In this document: one piece after another, positions 1 through 4,564 of the stretch
Layout of the letters: every line of letters begins with the position of its first letter
Position numbering within the stretch: the stretch's first letter is position 1
DNA from: Bacillota bacterium
Lineage (GTDB): Bacteria > Bacillota > Clostridia > Peptostreptococcales > Anaerovoracaceae
Direction: 5' to 3'
DNA length: 5,409 nucleotides
Assembly (NCBI GenBank): GCA_017619985.1
Contig: JAFZRG010000082.1
Span: forward strand, 1 to 5,409
Position numbers and translations under genes: made by a program
Notes under the pieces: generated by a model
The model's database searches: none
Seen by the model: the letters and a program-made list of their open reading frames with translations, nothing else
What the model was told of the DNA's origin: nothing

Positions 1-330
1 GCGTGCCAGGATCTCCACGCTGCCGCCCTCATAGATAAAGGCGTTCCAGCTGGCGACCATCTGAGTGAAGTCCGTCGACTGATATTCGTGCGAGGTGAAC
101 GTGCCCTCTTCCCTGCCGTCTTCCAGCACGAGGGTGCGGATACCTTCGAGCTCCTCGATCTTCAGGCCGTCCAGGGTGCCGTCGTAGAAATGACTGTCTT
201 CCAGCTTCAGAAGGTTGCCCTGCACTGCGTAATTCACCATGCCGTCGCCGTCCATGATCTGCGGTTTGCAGCCCGTGAAGGCTGCCGCGGCCAGGAGTAG
301 GCAGAGCAGCACGGCAAGTATCTTCTTCAT
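1..330 (-). CDS. Putative lipoprotein, 3' end outside window (possible C39-peptidase-like secreted protein)
   Basis: An open frame of 110 codons runs from an ATG at 330 to the window edge with no stop, so the protein is C-terminally truncated here. The N-terminus is a lipoprotein signal: MKK, a Leu/Ala-rich hydrophobic stretch (about residues 4-17) and a lipobox FTGC with the lipid-modified Cys at residue 21. The protein should therefore be anchored on the outer face of the cytoplasmic membrane. The ATG is chosen because it gives this signal directly. An in-frame GTG at 339 (sharing a base with the upstream TAG stop) would add only three residues. Upstream are two GAAGGA motifs (342-347 and 332-337), neither ideally spaced. 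The start lies 8 bases after the aminopeptidase stop, so cotranscription is likely. The mature part contains a VASWNA stretch (about residues 92-97) followed by GGSVEI, which resembles, from memory, the N-terminal region of some clostridial secreted C39-like peptidases. That identification is tentative, because the catalytic part would lie outside the window. Confidence 0.75.
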   Translation of the reverse strand, partial: MKKILAVLLCLLLAAAAFTGCKPQIMDGDGMVNYAVQGNLLKLEDSHFYDGTLDGLKIEELEGIRTLVLEDGREEGTFTSHEYQSTDFTQMVASWNAFIYEGGSVEILAR

Positions 331-338
331 GTCCTTCA

Positions 339-1391
339 CTATCCTTCGTACAGGTGCAGGAACTCCTGCAGACACTTTTCGTCTCTGCCGCGCACGCCCA
401 GGGTGTGCTTGGCGTGGTAGATGGAGCTGATCAGCGCCTCTTCGACGCATTCCACGGCCGCCTCGAACGTGGAGGAGATGTTGTCGTCGTAGAGGAATTC
501 ATAGCTCTTGAACGGCGTCTCGTTGAAATGCTCGACCTTGTTGGCCGTCGAGAACGCGATGGCGAGGTCGCCGGAGCCGTTGCCGGAGTAGGATCCGGTG
601 CGGGCCAGGGCGTGAGCCGTGCGGCTGGCGACGCGTCTCAGCTGGCGGTCTCTTAAGGGGATGTCCGTCGCGATGATCATGATGCACGAGCCCTTGTCTT
701 CCTTCTTGCGCTCCGCGTCGATGCGCCTGCCGATGAAGTCGCCGCCGATCACGAGGTTATCGTCGGTGCCGTAGTTCGTCATGACGAGCGCTCCGATCGT
801 GAACTTGCGTCCGCCGATCGTCAGCACGCGGCTGGCGGAACCGATGCCGCCCTTCAGGCCCATCATCTCCATGCCGGTACCGGATCCGACGGCGCCTTCC
901 TCGAAGGTCCCGTCGCAGTTTTCAGCGTTTTTCAGCGCCTGCAGCACGTGCCCTTCCGTCACGTGCAGGCCGCGGATGTCGTTGATCTCGCCGTCGTTGC
1001 ACTCGGTCACGACGCAGTTGACCGTGCCGGTCTGCACGCCGATCTCCGGATTCTGCGCGAGCATGTACTTGACGGACGCGGTGAGCGCGGTGCCGACGGA
1101 CAGGGTATTCGTCATGACGATGGGCGATTCGAGCGTGCCGAGTTCGTCCATCTGCACGAGGCCGGTGGTCTTGCCGAAGCCGTTGATGATGGCCGCGCCG
1201 GCGAACAGCTTCTCGCGGAAGCAGTTGCCGGAATGGGGCAGGATCGCAGTGACCCCGGTATTCACGTTGTGGTCTTCGCTCTGGAGGGTCACGTGACCCA
1301 CTTTAACGCCCGCCACATCGGTGATCAGGTTGCGCGGTCCTTTCTCGAATTTGCTGTGCAGGTTGAGTTTGCAGTCTTTTTCCAGTCCCAT
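339..1391 (-). CDS. P1/S58 family (DmpA/BapA-type) autoprocessing aminopeptidase
   Basis: A 350-residue protein of the DmpA/BapA family (MEROPS S58), N-terminal nucleophile hydrolases that cleave themselves into two chains and remove N-terminal residues from peptides. Members act on L-aminoacyl peptides, D-alanyl esters/amides or beta-amino-acid peptides. Family features seen are an N-terminal ITDVAGVKVGH (residues 23-33), GSGTGM (169-174), GGIGSASR (181-188), TNYG with Asn206, the predicted cleavage site Gly234|Ser235 followed by an IATDIPL stretch, and SGD at 273-275 before AFSTAN. The 38-residue distance from Ser235 to Ser273, and the acidic residue two further on, match the Ser250/Ser288/Glu290 arrangement known for BapA, with Asp in place of Glu. 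No signal peptide or membrane segment is seen, so it is probably cytoplasmic. The start at 1391 is supported by AGGAGG at 1397-1402, five bases upstream and overlapping the stop of the racemase gene, so the two are almost certainly cotranscribed and coupled. The substrate cannot be read from sequence. Confidence 0.93.
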   Translation of the reverse strand: MGLEKDCKLNLHSKFEKGPRNLITDVAGVKVGHVTLQSEDHNVNTGVTAILPHSGNCFREKLFAGAAIINGFGKTTGLVQMDELGTLESPIVMTNTLSVGTALTASVKYMLAQNPEIGVQTGTVNCVVTECNDGEINDIRGLHVTEGHVLQALKNAENCDGTFEEGAVGSGTGMEMMGLKGGIGSASRVLTIGGRKFTIGALVMTNYGTDDNLVIGGDFIGRRIDAERKKEDKGSCIMIIATDIPLRDRQLRRVASRTAHALARTGSYSGNGSGDLAIAFSTANKVEHFNETPFKSYEFLYDDNISSTFEAAVECVEEALISSIYHAKHTLGVRGRDEKCLQEFLHLYEG

Positions 1392-1396
1392 AAGTT

Positions 1397-1402
1397 CCTC
1401 CT
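1397..1402 (-). promoter_or_regulatory. Ribosome binding site AGGAGG of the S58 peptidase, overlapping the upstream stop
   Basis: A perfect AGGAGG lies five bases before the ATG at 1391. Its first two bases fall within the TAG stop codon (1403-1401) of the racemase gene. This fixes the peptidase start and suggests that ribosomes finishing the racemase can reinitiate on the peptidase. Confidence 0.85.
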
Positions 1403-2108
1403 ATTTCACCTGTTTGCCCATGAATTCGATGGCGCGTTCGGCCATGACTTCCATGGGATCCACATAGAACTCATCCAGATGCTCGTCCGCCTTGATGACG
1501 GACAGTTCGGTGCAGGCGAGCAGCGCGCCTTTGCAGCCGGCCGCCTTCACCTCGGCGTCCACGGCGGCCCAGGCCTCCTTGTCCGCCGGCAGCCCCGCCT
1601 TGACGCAGTCGTAGATCAGATGCATCACGTTGGTCTGGTTCTCCGGAGAGCAAGTATACGGCGTGACCCCCTGCTTCTCCAGTTCCTTCTGGTACAGGCC
1701 GGTCCGTATCGTTCCGTCCGTCGCCAGGATGGCGACCTTTTCGCCCGGATGGAGTCTGCCCATCTCCGCCGCCGCTTCGCGTATCATGGAGATGACGGGG
1801 ATGCTCAGATCGTCGAACTGATGCAGGTAATAGTGCGCGGTGTTGCATGTGCAGCAGATGGCTTTACAGCCAAGCCCCTCGAGCGTTTTGCAGTCCTGAT
1901 GCAGACTGTCCCAAGCCGCCTGCCACTTCGCGAAATCATCCGACAGGATGGCAGCCGTGCGGTCCGGCGTTTCCGCGTCGGAGAGCAGCACCAGGTTGAG
2001 GTGGTCCTGGTCCTTTTCCGCCGCCGTCTTTTCCGTGATCATTTTATAGAACAGCGCGCTGGCCATCGGCCCCATGCCCCCCAGCACGCCCAAATACTCT
2101 TTTGCCAT
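1401..2108 (-). CDS. Aspartate/glutamate racemase family protein
   Basis: A 235-residue cofactor-independent amino acid racemase of the Asp/Glu racemase superfamily (aspartate racemase/RacX/YgeA-like), which interconverts L- and D-amino acids using two cysteines as acid and base. Seen in the sequence are GVLGGMGPMAS near the N-terminus (residues 7-17), the first catalytic-Cys motif CTCNTAH with Cys88 as the likely catalytic residue, and the second motif ACTELS with Cys199. Length is normal for the family (about 230-240). Cys85 and Cys86 give an unusually Cys-rich CCTCNTAH. The start at 2108 has a purine-rich site AAGAGAGG (2115-2122) six bases upstream and its own promoter at about 2138-2146. 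It is the first gene of a unit with the S58 peptidase 9 bases downstream. Aspartate is the default substrate guess. Glutamate or a basic amino acid such as lysine cannot be excluded, and the nearby kamDE genes make lysine worth testing, though that is inference. Confidence 0.9.
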   Translation of the reverse strand: MAKEYLGVLGGMGPMASALFYKMITEKTAAEKDQDHLNLVLLSDAETPDRTAAILSDDFAKWQAAWDSLHQDCKTLEGLGCKAICCTCNTAHYYLHQFDDLSIPVISMIREAAAEMGRLHPGEKVAILATDGTIRTGLYQKELEKQGVTPYTCSPENQTNVMHLIYDCVKAGLPADKEAWAAVDAEVKAAGCKGALLACTELSVIKADEHLDEFYVDPMEVMAERAIEFMGKQVK

Positions 2109-2137
2109 AAAGAACCTCTCTTTATTTTATTGTTTAA

Positions 2138-2146
2138 ATTATAGCA
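2138..2146 (-). promoter_or_regulatory. Extended -10 promoter for the racemase-peptidase unit
   Basis: On the minus strand the sequence TGCTATAAT (2146 to 2138) is a perfect TATAAT with the TGn extension of an extended -10 promoter. It lies about 30 bases before the ATG at 2108, leaving a short A/T-rich leader with the AAGAGAGG ribosome binding site. The matching -35 position (about 2161-2167) reads GTATTC or TGTATT and is a poor match, as is common for extended -10 promoters. That -35 region falls inside the arm of the 147-bp palindrome, so the palindrome could affect promoter strength. A sigma-70-type promoter is inferred from sequence only. Confidence 0.65.
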
Positions 2147-2152
2147 CAAATA

Positions 2153-2299
2153 ATCGAGGCGAATACAGGTCAGTCGAGGTCCATCGGGGAACCCGGTTCT
2201 TAGCGATTGGCGAGCCGAAGGCGAAGCCAGAGCTTAGAACCGCTGGGAGGGCCCACGCTGAGCGAGAGCGTGTCCGAGACTGACCAGTATTGCCTCGAT
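2153..2299. repeat. 147-bp imperfect palindrome with predicted three-way-junction fold
   Basis: The ends are long inverted repeats: 2153-2160 pairs with 2292-2299 (ATCGAGGC/GCCTCGAT), 2162-2166 with 2287-2291 (AATAC/GTATT) and 2168-2175 with 2278-2285 (GGTCAGTC/GACTGACC). That is 21 pairs with one bulged G (2161) and one A-A mismatch (2167/2286). Inside are two further helices. The larger uses 2178-2182/2249-2253 (one G-U on the plus strand), 2192-2194/2245-2247, and 2195-2204/2232-2241 (9 of 10 paired), then the apical pairs TGGC/GCCA (2208-2211/2226-2229) and GCC-GAA-GGC (2214-2222). The smaller is CACGCT/AGCGTG (2254-2259/2267-2272). No coding frame or convincing target-site duplication is visible. 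It could be a MITE/REP-like interspersed repeat or a structured RNA. The strand is unresolved, and I recognise no known family. Confidence 0.7.
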
Positions 2300-2309
2300 A
2301 TGAAACACG

Positions 2310-2339
2310 AAAAAAGAGAGGGCGCTCCGCCCTCTCTTT
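2310..2339 (-). terminator. Rho-independent terminator of the kam-ato operon
   Basis: A perfect 12-bp stem, AAAGAGAGGGCG (2313-2324) with CGCCCTCTCTTT (2328-2339), has a three-base loop (2325-2327). Read on the minus strand it ends in a run of six T (2315-2310), the classic intrinsic terminator pattern. It starts 17 bases after the atoA stop codon. There is no T run on the other side, so it should act on minus-strand transcription only. Confidence 0.93.
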
Positions 2340-2356
2340 CAGGAAATCTTATGCGC

Positions 2357-3013
2357 TTATTCCGCAGCCAGGTGCTTGAGGTTCTCAGCAACTGCGAATT
2401 CGGCTTCGGTCGCTTCCTTGACCTGATCGATGGTGTAGTCATCATAGATCTCGGTCAGGGTCAGCTTGCCGTCTACCCATTCCATAACGCCCATTTCGGT
2501 GATGATCTTGTCAACGACCTTTTCGGCGGTGAGGGGCAGCGTGCACTTCTTCATGATCTTGTGGTTGCCCTTCTGGGTATGGGTCATCGCGATGATAACT
2601 TCCTTGGCGCCGCACACGAGGTCCATAGCGCCGCCCATGCCTGCAACAGCCTTGCCCGGGATGATCCAGTTAGCCAGGTTGCCTTCCTCGTCGACCTGCA
2701 TCGCGCCCAGAACGGTCGCATCGACGTGGCCGCCGCGGATGATGGAGAAGGATTCTTCGGAACCGAAGAAGTTGGCATAGGGAACATAGGTGACCCAGTT
2801 GCCGCCGGAGTCGATGACTCTGTAGTCTTCCTTGCCCGGTTCAGCCTTGCCGGACAGGCCGGTAAAGCCGTTCTCGGACTGCAGGCAAATGTCTACGCCT
2901 TCGGGAAGGTAGCTGGTGCACAGGGTCGGAAGACCGATGCCCAGGTTGACGACGTCGCCGTCATGGAATTCCTGCGCCGCTCTCTTGGCGATTCTAGCTT
3001 TTAAATCTCCCAT
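2357..3013 (-). CDS. atoA: Acetoacetate-type CoA-transferase, beta subunit
   Basis: A 218-residue beta (B) subunit of a class I 3-oxoacid CoA-transferase, the size expected of AtoA. The SENG motif carries the catalytic glutamate, Glu47 (LQSENG, residues 44-49), which forms the glutamyl-CoA thioester. Other family landmarks are VVNLGIGLPT (21-30) near the N-terminus, an IRGGHVD stretch followed by LGAMQVD (about 92-107), and GMGGAMDLV (about 125-133). With the alpha subunit it moves CoA between acids. Next to lysine 5,6-aminomutase genes, the likely reaction is butyryl-CoA plus acetoacetate to butyrate plus acetoacetyl-CoA, the closing part of lysine fermentation. The ATG at 3013 lies 13 bases inside the end of atoD and is preceded by AGAAGGAGAG (3019-3028) within atoD, indicating translational coupling. 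The gene ends 17 bases before a strong terminator, so it is the last gene of its operon. The exact acid/CoA pair is inferred from context. Confidence 0.93.
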   Translation of the reverse strand: MGDLKARIAKRAAQEFHDGDVVNLGIGLPTLCTSYLPEGVDICLQSENGFTGLSGKAEPGKEDYRVIDSGGNWVTYVPYANFFGSEESFSIIRGGHVDATVLGAMQVDEEGNLANWIIPGKAVAGMGGAMDLVCGAKEVIIAMTHTQKGNHKIMKKCTLPLTAEKVVDKIITEMGVMEWVDGKLTLTEIYDDYTIDQVKEATEAEFAVAENLKHLAAE

Positions 3014-3711
3014 GGTTTCTCTCCTTCTACGATCTTTTCTACGTATACGCCGGAGAACTGATAGTCGTCAGCATCTCTTTCGCCGATCTCGTATACCTTT
3101 TCGGATGCCAGCAGGGTGTGCTCGGCAGCCATAGCCATAACGTGATTGAAGTTCTTGGTAGCCTTCAGCATGGTGAAGTTGCCGTACTTGTCGCAGTAGT
3201 CAGCTCTGACGAGAGCGAACTTCGGGCGAAGCGGCTTCTCCAGCAGATACTTGACGCCATCGATCTCGATGATGGTCTTCTCGTTGCCGAGCCAGTCCTT
3301 TTCCATCGGGGTACCGAGGCCGACCGGGGTCAGAACGCCGCCCAGGCCTGCGCCGGCAGCTCTCAGCTTTTCAGCCAGAGATCCCTGCGGGAACAGTTCA
3401 TAGGTGAGGGTGCCTGCCGCGATCTGTCTGTTGATCTCGGGGTTGACGCCGATGTGGGAAGCGATCAGGTGATCGATCTGGTGGTTGGCCAGAAGCTTTG
3501 CGATACCCTTGAGCTTGCCGTTGGTCGGAGCGTTCTCTTCATTCAGGCCGCCGTCGTTCGCGATAACGGTCAGGTGCTTCGTTCCCTGTGCTACCAGAGC
3601 ATCCATCAGGATCTCGGGGGAACCGGTGCCAAGGAATCCGCCGACTGCGATCATGTCGCCGTCTTTGATGGCAGATACAGCCTCAGCAGCTGTTACCATT
3701 TTGTTTTTCAT
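3001..3711 (-). CDS. atoD: Acetoacetate-type CoA-transferase, alpha subunit
   Basis: A 236-residue alpha (A) subunit of a class I CoA-transferase. Residues 17-32 (DGDMIAVGGFLGTGSP) fit the family's glycine-rich signature near the N-terminus, which is linked to CoA binding. Other typical stretches are VIANDGG (about 49-55), SHIGVNPE (about 84-91) and LRPKFALVRAD (about 161-171). It forms the cytoplasmic heteromeric enzyme with the beta subunit encoded next. The start at 3711 has AAAGGGAGA (3717-3725) just upstream and matches the usual start of the family. A 76-base spacer separates it from kamE. With no clear promoter in that spacer, it is probably read through from kamDE. In amino-acid-fermenting Clostridia this enzyme is known to link butyrate release to reactivation of acetoacetate from lysine breakdown; here that role is inferred from the gene order. 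Confidence 0.93.
   Translation of the reverse strand: MKNKMVTAAEAVSAIKDGDMIAVGGFLGTGSPEILMDALVAQGTKHLTVIANDGGLNEENAPTNGKLKGIAKLLANHQIDHLIASHIGVNPEINRQIAAGTLTYELFPQGSLAEKLRAAGAGLGGVLTPVGLGTPMEKDWLGNEKTIIEIDGVKYLLEKPLRPKFALVRADYCDKYGNFTMLKATKNFNHVMAMAAEHTLLASEKVYEIGERDADDYQFSGVYVEKIVEGEKPWEI
3019..3028 (-). promoter_or_regulatory. Ribosome binding site of atoA inside the atoD coding end
   Basis: AGAAGGAGAG lies five bases before the atoA ATG (3013), within the last codons of atoD. It supports the overlapping start and coupled, roughly equal production of the two subunits. Confidence 0.8.
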
Positions 3712-3740
3712 AAAAATCTCCCTTTAACTTATATAAGATG

Positions 3741-3771
3741 TTTCCGAGGGCCCGCTTGTGACCCGCGGAAA
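3741..3771 (-). promoter_or_regulatory. Hairpin in the kamE-atoD spacer
   Basis: TTTCCG (3741-3746) pairs with CGGAAA (3766-3771). After one A-G mismatch, GGG (3748-3750) pairs with CCC (3762-3764) around an 11-base loop. No T run follows on the minus strand, so it is not a standard terminator. A perfect 10-base palindrome CTTATATAAG (3728-3737) lies between it and the atoD ribosome binding site. Possible roles are an mRNA stability or processing element that sets atoDA levels apart from kamDE, or a binding site. The function is unknown. Confidence 0.45.
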
Positions 3772-3787
3772 GGATTTATAACCGTTC

Positions 3788-4564
3788 TTATCTCTTTGCC
3801 CAGCCTCTGGCGACGATCTCCTGCATGACGTAGGAGCATACATGCTCCGCATAAGTCTCGGGACCGAAGCCTGCGTCGAAGCCCAGCTCCTGCGCGAGTT
3901 CATGAGAGATACGCGGACCGCCGCACAGCAGCAGCATGCGGTCGCGGATGCCTTCGGCTTCGCACAGTTCCACCATATTGGTGAGGTTCTTGATGTGGAC
4001 ATCCTTCTGGGTGACGGTCTGAGAAACGAGGATGGCGTCCGCGTTCAGCTCGATAGCCTTGGCGATCAGCTCTTCGTTGGGGACCTGCGAACCCATGTTC
4101 ACGGCGTTGACGTTCTTGAAACGCTCCAGGCCGAAGTGGCCGTGGAAGCCCTTCATGTTCATGATGGCGTCGATGCCTACGGTGTGGGCGTCGGAACCGG
4201 TGGACGCGCCGACCATGGTGATGGTGCGGCCGATGTTCTTGGCGATCCATTCGCCGCATTCGACGCGGTCGAACACGTCGGATTCGACCTTCGTGACGTG
4301 GATCTTGGTGTAGTCCACCGTGTGATGGACGGGACCGTAGACCACGAAGAAGGTGTAGCCGATGCCCAGGTCGCTGTGGTGGGTCACGGAGGGTTCGTCC
4401 ATGCCCATCAGCTTCGCGTACTGGCGGGCCGCTTCCTGCGCTTCTTCCCCGTCGGGAACGGGCAGGGTAAAGCTCATCTGGACTTTGCCGTCGTTATAGG
4501 TATCGCCGTAGGGCTTGATCTTGGTCAGATCGACGGTGCTTGTAGCAGTCGTGAAGTTACTCAT
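3788..4564 (-). CDS. kamE: Lysine 5,6-aminomutase, beta (B12-binding) subunit
   Basis: A 258-residue beta subunit of the adenosylcobalamin- and PLP-dependent lysine 5,6-aminomutase, which moves the terminal amino group of D-lysine or L-beta-lysine from C6 to C5. The N-terminal part (about 1-105) corresponds to the dimerisation region, and the C-terminal part (about 112-258) is a Rossmann-like B12-binding domain. The cobalamin motif DAHTVG (125-130) supplies His127 as the lower cobalt ligand, with later B12-domain elements at SQT (181-183) and LCGG (213-216). Lys138 in NMKG is the PLP-binding lysine. Both sit six residues before the His133 and Lys144 known from the Clostridium sticklandii enzyme, so spacing is conserved. 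The ATG at 4564 shares a base with the kamD stop (TAATG) and has GGGAGGT eight bases upstream, so the subunits are translationally coupled. D-ornithine 4,5-aminomutase is excluded as an alternative because there B12 and PLP sites sit on a much longer single chain. Confidence 0.96.
   Translation of the reverse strand: MSNFTTATSTVDLTKIKPYGDTYNDGKVQMSFTLPVPDGEEAQEAARQYAKLMGMDEPSVTHHSDLGIGYTFFVVYGPVHHTVDYTKIHVTKVESDVFDRVECGEWIAKNIGRTITMVGASTGSDAHTVGIDAIMNMKGFHGHFGLERFKNVNAVNMGSQVPNEELIAKAIELNADAILVSQTVTQKDVHIKNLTNMVELCEAEGIRDRMLLLCGGPRISHELAQELGFDAGFGPETYAEHVCSYVMQEIVARGWAKR

Noticed and set aside
948..2144. A 398-codon open frame on the plus strand, opposite the racemase and S58 genes.
   Set aside because: It spans two clearly real genes and their boundary, has no recognisable motif, and its His/Arg/Asp-rich composition is what an antisense frame of GC-rich genes gives.
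2153..2299. The palindrome as a hammerhead ribozyme, TPP or purine riboswitch, SRP RNA or 6S RNA.
   Set aside because: The three-way junction looks similar in outline, but the conserved core sequences of those families (for example CUGANGA with GAAA for the hammerhead) are not present, and it does not sit in the leader of the downstream gene.
2150..2302. Target-site duplication flanking the palindrome.
   Set aside because: The flanks read ATA on the left and ATG on the right. A two-base match is not meaningful, so insertion is not proven.
3728..3737. CTTATATAAG as the -10 box of an internal atoD promoter.
   Set aside because: No -35-like hexamer is found at a suitable distance and there is no TG extension, so it is not listed as a promoter.
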